From NCBI GenBank assembly GCA_036320915.1, contig JAXBDG010000002.1, positions 744,001 to 808,000 on the forward strand: a stretch of 64,000 nucleotides of DNA. Direction: 5' to 3'. The DNA comes from Linnemannia elongata (Eukaryota > Mortierellomycota > Mortierellomycetes > Mortierellales > Mortierellaceae). The notes under the pieces were generated by a model. That model had not been told where the DNA came from and ran no database searches. It saw only the letters and a list, made by a program, of their open reading frames with translations. Position 1 is the first letter of the stretch. Every line of letters starts with the position of its first letter. Positions 24,528-36,880 of the stretch are shown here, piece by piece. Made by a program: the position numbers and the translations under genes.

Positions 24528-27500
24528 ATGCCAGTCACCATGCTTAGAGGAGATCGGGGTAACCAACACTGGACCCCACGCGCCAACCTCGAAAGCTTTT
24601 CCACTCCCTTCCCACTCTACAGCGGATACCTCATGAAACTCGGCTCCAACGATCGCTGGCAGTCAAGACTCTTCACATTCGACGGCGCCGGTACGTGAAG
24701 AAATTCAACCCTGCTGTGTTTGTGTTTGTATTTGTGTGTTTTTTTTGTGAGTGGCGGAACAGACTTTTGTTATCCACACCTACTCTTCTCGTCCTTTTGA
24801 TCCCTTTTCCTCTATTTTCCCCCTCATTGTCGTTGTCTGTGTAATTGAGCCCCTTGTTTCGTCCGACGTGAAAAGAGGGATTGGGAACATTTAATAACAA
24901 ACGAACGTCGTCAGGCAGCGTTGACCCTCGTTTTCACCCTTTTTTGACATCGTTACGGAGAGGGGGCACTCGTTTTGGGTGGGGGGATAATTTGTTACTG
25001 CCCATCCCGGTAGTCCAAAAGCCTCTCGCGTCGTGTGTATTTTCTAACAAAATACGTCCTTTCTCTCTCTCTCTCTCTTCCTCTTCCTTTCCCATTCTCC
25101 CTATTCTCGTGCGTGCCATCGTTATCGTCTTGCCTCCCCCCCCAAAAAAACAGTACTAACTTGCGTTGGAAAGCGAAGAAGAACACCCCCCATCGCGACC
25201 TACGACCCCCATGTCTCCTCACCCTTTGTCTCAGCACCCTGCAGAACCCAACCCTACAACCCAAACACCAAATGGTTCCTCCACATCGCATCTATCACCG
25301 ACATCCGTTTTCTTCCTTCTCCTAAATCCTATTATCGCTGTCTCCCGATCGCGGACTTGCCACGGGCGTTGTTTATTCAAACCGCTGATGGGCGATCGGT
25401 GACATTGAAGGCCAAGAAGAATATTGAATTGGAGAGATGGTTTTTTGTATTGACAAAGATGTGGGCTTTTCAGCAGCTTTTGCAGAGGACTGAGGAGGAT
25501 CTTGCTGCGACTGCTGCTGCTGCCGCTGCTACCACCGCTGCGAATGCGAATGCGAATGCTTCAGCAGCTACTGCATCTGCGCGTGTGTCTGGTGGAACCA
25601 ACGCGGGGGAAGGCAGTGACCGACGACGCGAAAGCGGAGGAATAGGAGAGGAGAATGATCCGCACCATCAGTTGGTTCTCAGCAACAATAACAACCATCC
25701 ACAGCAACAACGTAACAACAACAACAATAACAACAACAACCTCCTCCAACAACAACAATACCAAAACAACAATAGCAACAACAACCTTCAGTATTACTCC
25801 TCTTCCACCCCCTTGCCGCCTCCTTCTTCATCTCGCGCTGCTGCACCCCCTTGCACTAGCAATCTCCCCGCCCATCAACAATCGTCCCACCTCTTCAACA
25901 ACTATCTGCAACGGCAACAGATGTACCTCCAATATCAACAACAACAAGATCAAGGAGGGGACTATCATGCACGGCACTACCAACAACCACAATCGCAATC
26001 GCAACATTTTGGCAATAACAAGTCGTGGCGCCCTCATAGACAGACGGCGCCTCCCGGCACGACTATTGTACAGGAGAGTCTGATGCGGTACCAGATCCCT
26101 TTGCCAAGGGTCTCGGCTTTCTTGCCTGGTGGTCTGGACTGGCCTGTTCAGCAGCAACTACAACGACAATATGGTGTCGAGAAGGAAGTTGCCGACGGTC
26201 AAAAGGTTACGACTGCTATTGCTGTTATTGGAGGTGGCGCTGTGGTGGTTTCGATCGACGAGGAGGATGAGATGGCCGAATGTCAAGAGTCGGGGGAGAA
26301 CATCCGTAATGCTTACCTGAGAAAGAACTCGCTTGCTGACCAGTTCTCGTCCCCGCCAGTACCTTCGTCCAACATCATCAACAACAATGCCACTACGACA
26401 ACGATGAGCGGCGGTGCTGGCGGTGGTAGAGGTACTGGAGTTGTATGTGACGGTGAGCTGATGAACACCGATGGGTCCATGGAGCATCAAGGGGGTGGTC
26501 GTAGTGGTTCTTTGCATCAAGATCCTAGCTTCTCGATCCCGACGACAGATGAGGCCCATGCAGGGTCGTCGACGCCTGGTCTGGGAATCCATCAGCAGAC
26601 CACGATTCTCTGGCCTGCTGCCGGCACCATGGAGCCCGCCAAGGCTGCTGCGATCGATATGTGGCGTCGTAGTCTGATGTCCCCTCTTGCCCGCGCCAAC
26701 ACCGCAAGTTCCTTGCATTCTGAAGATCCCGACAACCAAGCCCTCGTCCCTGCCTCCGCAGCAAAGCTGTTCATGAGCAGGAACAACAGTCGTCGTCCCT
26801 CTGCCTCCGCTGACAACGAACTCCTCCTTGGTCCTGGGCTACCCTTTTGCTGTGAGGCCGATGCAGATGAGGAGGATGAGGAGGATTACGGTAACGACCA
26901 CTTTGAACACCAGAGTCGGCCCAAGTGGTTCCAGCAGCAACAGCAACGCGAGACTTACCAACAGCCCCGTTTGGCAATGGACGCCACCTCCGAGACCGAT
27001 GATGTCCCCCTTGCAGTTGTTCGGACCATCCGACAGAACAGCATCGGAGGAGCCATGCCGTTGCCATTGCCGTCAAAGGATATCCAGATGATGGGGCCGT
27101 CTCCTGTCGAGATCCGTCATTGCGTCCATGACGAAGAAGATGAAGAGGACGATGATGAAGAAGACGAAACCGGTGCTCACGACCACCTTGCTAACAAGCA
27201 GCACAATGTGTTCATCCGACCCCGTCGCTGTCGTCGTCATCATCATCAACAACACCGCCATCAACATCAGGACAAGGTCCCTGAGCCTGCACTCCTGAAT
27301 GTCCAGCGCTATTCGCGCTGGCAAAAGACTCAACTCTCGTCCGAGGACGAGACAGGCACCAACCGAGACTCCTTTGCGGCCTTGACCAATACCCCCGACA
27401 TGAGCCGTAACTCCTACCCGACCTTCTTGGCCACCAACTACAACAACAATCGTGAGTCGTACTTGAACAACTTGAACAACTGCGCAGGTCGTGATTGTGA

Positions 27501-29250
27501 TCCTTACCCCATCAACGGTGGCTATGAGGCCAACAAAGAGTCGATGTCGGACCCCGCTCTGAACCAGCATCATCTTCGTTCTTCGGCTGAGCCCAACCTC
27601 CCCCGGCCTTCTAGCAGTCCCTTCATGAGCACCATCGAGTTTGCGCCAGGTGCTGGTGGGGTGCCCAGGGCAAGGCAGTCGATCGCAGCAGCGCAGTCCA
27701 AGCCCGCCGTCCCTCCCGTTGGTATTCTCAAGCGCCCCTCCTTGCCTGCAATGGATACTGCTACTCTTCAGGCTGCGGTCGAAGCCAGCAAGGCGATGCA
27801 ACAACGCGAGAAGACCACTTCCTTCCAATCGTACCCTTTGCCTCTTGAGAGGAACATGACCTACAACAACCTTGCTCACTACGGCAACAACAATAACAGC
27901 AACACGCCAGTCCACCCTTTCGCCCCCCTCCCTATCCCATCCACTCCACCAACCATGTCTGCGCCGTCCATGACCCCTACCGGTTCTCCTTTCCGCGCTC
28001 CTGTGAGCGCGCTCTTGCCTCCACCCCCAATCCGTCCTCCAAGACGCCATCCTCTTCGCACCTCCGTTAACTCTGATATCAAGTTCTCGCCATCGCGCCG
28101 CAACAGCCAAGATGGCTCCATCATCTCTGGCTTTGGTGGCGGCATTCTTTTTAACGGTCTCGGCGGCAGTGTTCTTGGTGACGCTGTCAACAACAACACT
28201 ACAGGCACCGGTACCGGCAAGGTCGAAAGGGCTCGCAGCTTGCTCTCATTCCTGGCCATCAATAAGTCCACCTCTTCGTCATCGACTGCTGCTTCGCCCA
28301 AGTCGCACATTAACGACTTTTCCTCCCCGCCTGCACACTCAGCCCTCCCCCGTCGCAACTCCCTCCCTGCAGTCCACTTCCTGGGTCTCAACCTAGGCAT
28401 GACTCCTACTCCATCCCCCACAACAGCAGCCCCCGAGATCAAGAAGCAGCGCCGCTCCTCTATCCTGGGTCTCAGCCGTCTCGATCGCTCCGAAAAGAAG
28501 GAAGAAAAAGAAGCAGCCGCCGCAGCAGCAGCAGCATTAGAGGCCCTCGAAACCTTCCAAGCAGAGGTCCTCCTCATCCGTGACCCCTCCCCTCCCCAGA
28601 CCCCAGCTCCAGCGATTGTCTCAAAGCCCCCCACTTCTAACCGTCGGTTCTCCCTCCCTGCTGCTGTCTTGTCTGCAGCCTGCATGACCCCACCCTCGGC
28701 TTCGAACTCATCACCTTCGATGTTATCATCCTTCCCTCCAACAGGGACCAAATCCACATCGGGCTCATCACGCCCTTCCTCCCGGAGTTCATCTCGCCCT
28801 TCATCGCAGTACATCACTAACCCTAACAACACCCTCAAACGCCTCTCCTCCGGATCTCTCTCCCGTCCTTGTTCCCGCTCCAACAGCAACAACAACCTCG
28901 CCAGCACCTCTACCTCCACTGACCACCATCAGTCACAGTACAAAAATCACCAACTCCAACAGCTCTACCAAATCAAACTTCAAGCGCCCCTCATCCAAGT
29001 CGGTGCCCCCGCCCCAACACCCATCTCTGAAAAAGAAAAGGAAAAAGAAAAGGAGAAAGAAAAGGAGCACCTCCAGCCCAAGGGGTACTGCCGGGGGAAG
29101 AACATGGAAGTTGACGGATGTGGGAGTAGTGTTAGTAGTGGAGGTGGGAATGGCTATAAGGGTAGACCGTTGACGTGTTGTAGTGAGAGTGAACTGATTG
29201 AGGTGCTCAATGCTAATAGTGAGGAGGACGATGATTTCTGCTATTTTTAA
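24528..29250 (+). CDS. giant Q/N-rich protein with N-terminal PH-like domain, 2 exons
   Basis: Exons 24528-24690 and 25154-29250 join (phase 1) to 1419 residues. The N-terminus carries a PH-like fold, about residues 30-160: LYSGYLMKLGSNDRWQSRLF, a first strand pair interrupted by the intron, KWFLHIASITDIRFLP, ALFIQTADGRSVTLKAKKN and the C-terminal helix LERWFFVLTKMWAFQQLL with its conserved Trp. PH domains usually bind phosphoinositides or protein partners at membranes. The remainder is low complexity: an Ala run, Asn/Gln-rich segments (about 225-275), a Gly/Thr stretch, two acidic blocks, a His/Arg-rich patch, many Ser/Pro motifs including RRNSLP-type basic phosphosites, and a Lys-Glu repeat near residue 1346. 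No catalytic domain seen. The start ATG has an A-rich context (ACAAAAAATG). The domain call is good; function unknown. Confidence 0.82.
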
Positions 29251-29273
29251 CAAGGGAGCATACCAACCAGCCA

Positions 29274-29304
<31 letters not shown>

Positions 29305-30372
29305 CGCCAGCAGCTCCCGCAGCATCTGCGTCCAAAATCCAAAAGAAAAAATAAAAATACATGTAAATGATATGAAGTGAGGAAGCGCGCGCGGAATGTG
29401 AAGGTTTAAGTTTTTTTTTTTTTTGATCTGGGTGCATGGTGTGACATGGTGCAATGTTGGGCATGGCATGATTTTTTTTGGTTTTGTGTAAGAGATATGA
29501 ACTGGTGGACTGGGTGCATGGGTTTACTTTGGGCGGGAGATGGTAGTTTTGCTTAATTGCATTTATGTCGCACAAAAAAAAATAAAATAAAATGAGAGCA
29601 AAACCATGGTTCAAAAAGAAGATCCCACGCATGTTCATGTTCATTTCTCAGTTAGAACACATGTGGAACGGGCATATGAGCCAGTTTCTTGACTTCATAT
29701 TCTTTTTTGTTTGCCTTTTGTCGTTGCCTTTCTGACCTCCTTTTTTAACAACAAGGCAGTAAGATGGGATCAAAAGCGACACCATTGAAGAGAGAGACGT
29801 GAACCAATAGAAATTTAGGGAGCATTGGATCGAAAAGGCATTCAGCAGCTATATCAACATCTTTGCTCGCCAGCCGAGAGGCTGAGAGCACTGCAGTTTT
29901 CTTTTTTTCTATTGATATCAAATTTGCCATGCATGAGGAATGGGAAGAAAGAAAGAAAGAAAAAAAGGGTCACAAAGAAAAAGGTAGAAGAAAACGTATA
30001 CAGGAGCGCAGGAAAAAAAAAAGAAGAGCATTGCATTGGGCAGGCCAATGGTTGTGCTGGACGTTTCATATTCATATACACACATACAGATATTCAAGAA
30101 AAAAATAGACATCATACGTGACTTTCACTTTTCCCTCGGCTCGAGGGACTCGTACTTTTTTTTTTTTTTCAGGAACAAGAGAGGAGGGACGTGAGCACTC
30201 TTTCAACGAGGATAAGTAGCATGGGATCTTTGCTCGATTTCTTACCTTTTTTTTTCTTTTTCTTCCTTCTTTCTTCTTTTTTCAACTTTTGATCCTTTTC
30301 ACTTTCCTCTCTCAAACATACACACACAACTCTCACACTCTTCACTACCTCAACATCAACAACCTATCAACC
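29251..30372. other. intergenic: PH gene 3' flank and tropomyosin promoter/leader
   Basis: Starts with a CCAG tetramer repeat just after the PH-gene stop, then AT-rich sequence with AATAAAA near 29581 and several poly(A/T) runs. The last 120 bases are a C/T-rich leader ending in ATCAACC before the tropomyosin ATG. No additional gene. Confidence 0.55.
29267..29311. repeat. CCAG/AGCC tetranucleotide repeat
   Basis: About ten near-perfect copies of AGCC, 15-60 bases downstream of the PH-protein stop codon, so within its probable 3' untranslated region. Confidence 0.9.
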
Positions 30373-31186
30373 ATGGATAAGTTCAAGGAGGTATGTCCCA
30401 CCTTACGCTACACTCTCTTACATTCAGAAAACGCAGCCAGGACCAGCAGCAACTGCAACGACACTAGTCTTTTTCTACTCTCGTCCTCTCTTCATCTCTT
30501 TTGGACCCCGTCATCGTTCTTGCCTCCTACCACGTTACACAACACTACCTCGCACAAACCAACTAACCTCCTCTCCCCTCTACCCCACTCTCCTCATAGA
30601 AAATGGCATTGGTCCGCGGAGAGTTGGACGCCAAGCTCGCAAAAGCCGAAGCCGCCGAGATGGAAGTCAAACGCCTGACGGACGAAAACAACGCCCGCGA
30701 CGACGAAATCACCTCCCTCCGCACAAAAGTCCAATACACCGAAGACAAGATTGTCGAATGCGAGAACCGTATCGAGGACGCAAAGTCTGGTCTGGATGCT
30801 GGGGAGACTGCCAAAGTGGCCGGAGAGGGTTTGACCAGGAAGGTTACGTTGCTGGAGGTTGAGTTGGAGCGTGTGGAACGGGAATTGGCTGAGGCTAACG
30901 AGAAGTAAGTTTTTTTTTTTTTCTTTTTTTTTTTTTCTCATGTTCGCTGTTCGTTCGATCATATCACTTCTAAGACTAACAACCTTTTTTTTTCTCTCCA
31001 TCAATCGAATCGAATTATATTAGGCTGCGCCAGATGGACACCAAGGCAGAATTGTTTGAGCGCAAGGCCCAACAGCTCGAGGCCGAGAACAGCTCTTCAG
31101 AGTCCAAAGTCGACGAACTCGTCATCCAGTACAACACCGCCAAGGCCGACCTCGAGGCCACCTACCAGGGCATCCAGGACCTCTAA
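30373..31186 (+). CDS. cdc8: tropomyosin, Cdc8-type, 3 exons
   Basis: Coiled-coil dimer that lies along actin filaments, stabilising contractile-ring and cable actin and tuning myosin and formin activity. Exons 30373-30390, 30600-30904 and 31024-31186 join to 161 residues, the length of S. pombe Cdc8 and S. cerevisiae Tpm2. The sequence is a continuous heptad coiled coil from the N-terminus: MDKFKEKMALVRGELDAKL, EMEVKRLTDENNARDDEIT, DKIVECENRIEDA, VTLLEVELERVERELAEANEKLRQ, and it ends ATYQGIQDL with a hydrophobic C-terminal overlap residue. No Pro or Gly breaks in the rod, apart from a short GLDAGETAKVAGEGL patch near the middle. The first exon is only six codons. Highly confident. Confidence 0.94.
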
Positions 31187-31501
31187 AGGAAGGGTCTTCT
31201 CTTCCCTTCCCGTTCTTCTCCTGCTGTGTGCGTGTAACCACCACACTCCCCCCTTTATTGTGTGTGGGAAACACACAGACCGTATCATACCCCTATTTTT
31301 TTTTTGTTCGTTCCCGTTTTCCCCATTGCAGTTTATTTCCTTTCCTTCCTTTGCGTTCGACCGTTTTGATATCCCATACAACCCCATATACACCTATTAG
31401 TCAACTATTTTATTTTAAACATAAAGCACTCTAAAAAAATGCAAAAAAAAAAAAAAAGAAAAAAAAAAGGCAACAAGACAAAATGCAAAAAGTAATCATC
31501 T
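31187..31501. other. convergent 3' spacer between tropomyosin and the TBC gene
   Basis: About 315 bases of T-rich and A-rich sequence including a poly(A) run near 31443-31468. Consistent with the two converging 3' untranslated regions. Confidence 0.6.
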
Positions 31502-34500
31502 TTAAAAAGCAGTGTACAACGCCCGCTCCCTCAACTGCTCCACCGTAAGAGGTGGAGAACTACTACGGTACGAGTCACTACTAAAACCCTGACGTTCTTG
31601 ACGACTCATCCTTGTACTTTTCGTACTTTTACGACGACGACGGTGGTCCATAGAAGAAACAACGTTCATGCGGAATTGATCCCGGAGTCGACAAATCTCG
31701 TCCTGGGTAATGAACGAGAAATCTCGGAAGGCCATCTCTAGCAGATGGTCCATCAACTGTTTTCCGTAAAGGGGTGCGTGGGCAGAAGAGAGTCCCATCT
31801 GGCGACGGATTTCGGAACTGACTTGGTCTTTGGTTTTGAGACGGGATTTTGTGTTGATGGGGTGGTCGATCACTCCTCCTGTTGTTGATCCAGCTGGGGA
31901 TGATGGTGAGGTGGCTCTGGCAGAAGTAGGTGGCGATGAGGAGGAAGGCGAAGGAGACTCCTGCTTCAGTTTCTTGAAGAAGGCCTGGATGGTCAAAACA
32001 ATCCCCTCATCATTCTTGCACTGCAAAAGCGACAACCGACAGCTCTTCAGAATCGCAAGTCCCAACATGAACAAGAACACGGGGCCATGATAAAAAAAGC
32101 AATCCAGCACCCTAGTCGACGCAGGCCGTGGCAAGACACTCTGAAACAAGCACAAAAACCAAGGGATGGTAATCGTTGCTAGATCCAAATCAATCTCTTG
32201 GAAATGTAACGCGATCGCCGGGAGCGTGGTCTTGACGAGACGCGAAAACACTTTTTGGTCGAGTTGGACTCCGACGAGGAAAGATTTAGAGTAGTAGTCT
32301 GGTAGGAGCTGTTCGCAGATGGTTGCGAGAACCCAGAAGGCGTCTTCTTCCTTCAGGTGGAGGAGGAGGACGGAGGTGACAATGTTCATCGACTGGGCGT
32401 AACCGATCGAGGGGTTCCGGAAGGAGTAGCTGTTGAGGACTCGGCGGAGGGCTCCGAGACCAATGGTTGATTGATAGGCTGGGTGATCGGGCATGCTCCG
32501 CTTCACATCATTCTCGATCTCGCCTAGCGTCACCATGGTCACCCGTGACGAAATTATATCCTCACTGCTGGTATTGCGAGCGATTCGATCCTGTTGTTGG
32601 AGTTGGATTAGATTACGGCGATAGGACTCGTCTCCTGAACGAAAGTAGGATGCGCCCGAGAGGACTGTCCAGAGTTGCGGGCGGAAGGATTCAGGAACAC
32701 CGTTGAGGACCAGTCGGCGGAGCTGTGCAGTCTTGATCATACACATGTCGCGACCGTACTGGGCGAAGTAATCCACCCAAGCGCATTCCTGTTCCATATC
32801 CATGTCCTGCTCCTGACTGGCTGCTACTGAAGAGATCTGACCACCACCGTCACCGCTCTGATAGTGTCCTCCCACCGAACTTGGACGCGCCACAGAGAAC
32901 AGGTGTTGCAGCCCATATGGCAAAGGAACCGTTAACCCTAGATGGTCTTGGACATCATCCGGCGCCAGGTCCGTCAATCCGGTCTCATCTACCAGTGTTA
33001 GATCCTCCGATCCCTCTGACGCGTTCCTCGCAGAGGATGCTGTCGACCACCGAGGAGTTCGAGGGGAAGTAGGTACTTGGACATCCAAGGTCTTTAGCAG
33101 CGCTGTCGAGACGTCCACTGAAAGTAGCGCTTTGTCAATCATCTCGTAGAGCTCCTGGTTCCCGCCCTGACTACATGTGAACCAGAGCGATGTCCTAGAT
33201 CGAAGAGTGACCCTCACACCGACTTGTTGACGCACAGATGCTCCAAAAGCCATGATGCTAGAGATGGCGCTGTTGGATGCGAAAGAGTTGAGGACTGACT
33301 GTGATTGAATTGTTGGGGATAAAGGTGTTGAAGACGATGCTGTGGATTGGTGACCTGATTTGTGGATCGTGTTGGACGGACTCGCCTCCCGTTTCGCCTC
33401 CAAGATCTCCAACAGTGGAATGACCAGTATCAATGACGGAGTCGTCAACGGTACTTCTGAGGGCAATACGCTGGTAGAATTTCCTGTTCCTGTAGTGCCA
33501 GTCCCTGCCGATTCTCCAGATGGTGAAGTTGTTGGTGGTGGCGGTGGTGGCGCAAGAGACCCCGAGGTGTAGCAGATAAAGTTCTGAGAAATATAGAGAG
33601 TCCCCGTCTGAGCGTCCGCAACTGATTTGGTCTCCAGAGTGGTCTCAATCTCCTCAAGGATCTTCTCCGTCTGCGGCAGTCGAAACACGGAATGATAGCG
33701 TTGGTTTTGTTTGAACTTTGCTAGATCGGCCATACAGTTGATCGAAAACTCGGATGATTGCTTTATAGTCGCTGAGTGGTCGTACTCGTCCTCTTCATCG
33801 TCCGTGAGAGATCCTGTCGTCGAGTCACTGAAGTGTCGATAGTGTGTATTGTCCTCTGCCTCAATCATCAACTCAGAGACCATGAGTCGCATGTGTGCAT
33901 TGCAGAAGTGAGAAAGGACATCAAACAGTTCCTGGCGCTGAAATGTTGGCAAGAACACAAACTATTACATTGCAGAAAGCATACAAGGAAATAACAATAA
34001 TAATTAGCCTGCTACTTTCGTGACAGTAAATCCTCGTGCGATAAGGCTTATCAAGACTGAGTACACCGCATTTACCTTGGATGTGCGAGTTGTGATGACA
34101 ATATGACCAGTTTGACCCTCGTACTCATCATCAAGCTCCAGAACATCCCTGTAAGCGACTTTTGTAAAGACAGTGGCATCGCTGGAATTGCTGTTGTTGC
34201 TGCCATAGAACATCATTGCTGAGTCGAGAGCCTTCTCAGTCATGGTGGAGTTGTGCCAACAGACATAATTCTTTGTCACTGCTAGGTATCCTGCCAACAC
34301 GGTGCCGTCGTCCTGAACATATGTCGACTTGTAGACTATATTGATCCGCCATTAATTATGAATCGAGTTAGCTTTGATTCGCCCCATTCGTTCCCAGCAA
34401 GAAGGACAAGCGAGTGGACATACAGCAGATGAGGTCCTCGTCCTCGAAGCGAAAGATGCGGTGGATTTCTGCGCGCATGATGGCCTTGTCCTGGTCATGG

Positions 34501-35682
34501 TCCAACGACACTATATCAATCGATCAACCATCAGTGAGGCAAAAGAAAAGTACTTGTGATCAATGATCAGTAGGTGTGATAAACGACAGTCCAAAGATCA
34601 TCTTTTGTCCATCCTTGCTCAAGGTGTACTGTACATGCTTCACTCAGGCGATCCAGTTCCTCGACCCATCGCTTGTCTGACTCTGTCTCGTCCCCTCGAC
34701 TGGGTGCCAAACCAAGCTCGAGCTCAGAGATCTATTTCGTTATAGCACCAAAAAATAATCCAAGCGATAAATATTCATGCAAAAAATATCTCACGCATCC
34801 AATGGTCCTCTGTGCATCAACAGCCCCTATTGCTGCATATCAACCACACAAACACATGTTTACCTTGGGAAAGACGGTCTTGTGGATACAATCCCAATCA
34901 GCTCGGATCGTCGCCTCATCCACTGCAATCGCAACAACGTGGTTTTCCTGTGAGCACTGCAGCACAATCCGGAACGTAGCATCCTCCATTGAGACCTTGT
35001 TGCTCTCTAGGATCGCAGAGTCCAGTATCTTTCCAAGTGCAGTCGAAGCGGGAACCTTGGCAGAGATGGATGGTAATGAGAGAGACGATCCAAGGGATGA
35101 CATCGACATGTTCAGAGAAGGGAGCTGTCGAATCGTCCGTTGAGTTGATGCAGTTCCCTTTTGAACGCTGTCGACGAGGTTCCCAAAGAGATCGCTTGCA
35201 GATGAGAAGCTAGGGCTTGCTCGATGACCTGTTGACGCCCTTCGTTCAGCTCTTGTTGTTGCTGGCGATGGCGCAGTTGTCGTCGATGTTGTTGATGTTG
35301 GTGAGGTCACAGAGGAGGAGAAGGATGCTGTCCTTGGGAAGAACTTGCTGAACGGTGATGTAATACCGCTAGTCAAAGGCTTTGAAGGTTCAGGGGCTGG
35401 TGGTTCATTATCGTCTGCTTGTCCATGTTCCTGAAGTGAAGGAAGGGCAGTTGAAGAGAGTGTAGATCCGAGCGAGGGCCGTGAGCTGTTGTCATTATTG
35501 GAGTTGTTACTGGAACCGATGCTGGTGACGAGGTTGAGGGAGAGGCGTCGCAATTTCTTGATCTGGTGAGTGGAAATCAAGGGAACTGAGCGTGCTTGGA
35601 GGATGAACCTATGGTTGGCCTCTTCGTCTTGCCATACAACTGTGTGGTCTGTTGCTGAGGTTGGGATAGGCTTGATGATCAT
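31502..35682 (-). CDS. Rab GTPase-activating protein with two GRAM domains and a TBC domain (TBC1D8/9 type), 5 exons
   Basis: Membrane-traffic regulator expected to stimulate GTP hydrolysis by a Rab. Exons (minus): 35682-34864, 34731-34644, 34510-34424, 34335-34076 and 33937-31502; all phases close, giving 1229 residues. Order: N-terminal segment with NHRFILQARS as in TBC1D9; Ser/Thr-rich insert; helical linker RWVEELDRLMSLDHDQDKA; GRAM 1 (FYKSTYVQDDGTVLAGYLA); GRAM 2 (RYHSVFRLPQTEKI..GTLYISQNFICYTS); TBC (NGVPESFRPQLWTVLSGA). Both catalytic fingers are present: Arg-finger IENDVKR with R898, and Gln-finger YAQ with Q933. No EF-hand seen at the C-terminus, unlike TBC1D9. Exon 2 uses a GTGAAG donor, chosen because it alone keeps frame with exon 3 and restores homology. 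Yeast relatives are Mdr1/Gyp2. Strong call. Confidence 0.92.
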
Positions 35683-36033
35683 CCTTGGTGAAAGGTATTT
35701 GTCGTTAAGCCAGGGATTGGAGAGGTAAGGATAAAAAATCCAAAAAAAAGAGAAACAAAAATATTTTGTCAAGAGGGAAAAAGGAAGGAAAGAGAAGAGT
35801 CGATGGGAGGACAAGGAATGGAGGGTGAGTGACAGACTGATGAGTGAAGGAGGGTGCAACGATGACGAAAGAAAGGACAAAGACAAAGACAAAGAGAGTG
35901 AAAGACACGTTTAGCATAAGCATAAGGGGGGTGAGGCATGTTTGTTGTCGTTGTTGTGTTTGTGGGCAAGGAAAATGAAGGAAGACTTAAGAAGGGAGTG
36001 ACCCTTCTTGGATGCCCCTATTTTCACAGCCAG

Positions 36034-36064
<31 letters not shown>

Positions 36065-36880
36065 TCAGGCACATCAGTCAAACATGTCAGGCACACGGAT
36101 CACACCCTTTCTCCGATCCATGTCTTGCATCAAACAAAAAAAAAAAAAAAAAAAAAAAAAATATGCGATCCATCGCCAGTCTCTCTGTCTGTCTATGCCA
36201 GGCCAGGCACAAAACACATGAAAAGACGAGAGGCTGTCAACAGGCGTTTGGACCATGTCTGAGCATTCTTTTTGCTTAGTCTTCTTCTGCTGCTACTCAT
36301 TACAAACCTCTTCCCCTACTCTTCTACTGCTCTTACTACTACGACGACTACTACTACTACTACCATGCAGGGATGCTGCTTTTATTCTATTCTTGACCTC
36401 CACCTCGGCTATTTCTCTTTGAAATGACTTGAAAAACAGATAGTAAGAATGAGAAGGGGAACCATTGTCAGGCAGACCCCTTTTAGCCCCTAGATTTGTA
36501 GCGGTGTTCCTGCTTCAAAGCACTCTCTGTCTGCAGAGATACATGCATTGAGGCATGTCATGTCGTTGTAGAGGGGCAGACGGAAGTGGGGGCATGACAC
36601 CACCCCCAACAACAACAAACAACATAAAGAAGAAAAAAGGCACATCATCATCAGGCGGTTGAGCGTATCCTTCTTTAGCTGTTTTCCTTTAGCCCCATCG
36701 ACTTTTTGGCTCCCTTCTCTTCTTTTTTTCTTCTTTTCTCTCTTGAACCATCGACACCCCTTTCTTTCTCCACACCTTCTTCTCCTCTTCTACTTTCATT
36801 CTCTTCGTTGTCTACTTTCTGCGCCTCTTCCTCCCCCTCCTTCGCACTCTCATTTTACTCACCATCCTATCTAATTAATA
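35683..36880. other. divergent intergenic region upstream of the TBC gene and the 36.9-kb gene
   Basis: About 1.2 kb shared upstream region. It contains two poly(A) runs (about 36034-36062 and 36137-36161), a short CTA repeat (about 36337-36365) and a C/T-rich leader from 36700 to the next start. Open frames across it are compositional. Confidence 0.55.

Noticed and set aside
27073..28919. Two long minus-strand open frames (345 and 346 residues)
   Set aside because: They are antisense shadows of the PH-protein exon; their content mirrors its codon bias (Arg/Glu/Val-rich) and no domain or splice context supports them.
34556..34644. Longer exon 2 for the TBC gene (ending VVYHTY)
   Set aside because: It runs into a stop, no donor there has the phase needed for exon 3, and the shorter exon ending DRL restores the TBC1D9-like linker.
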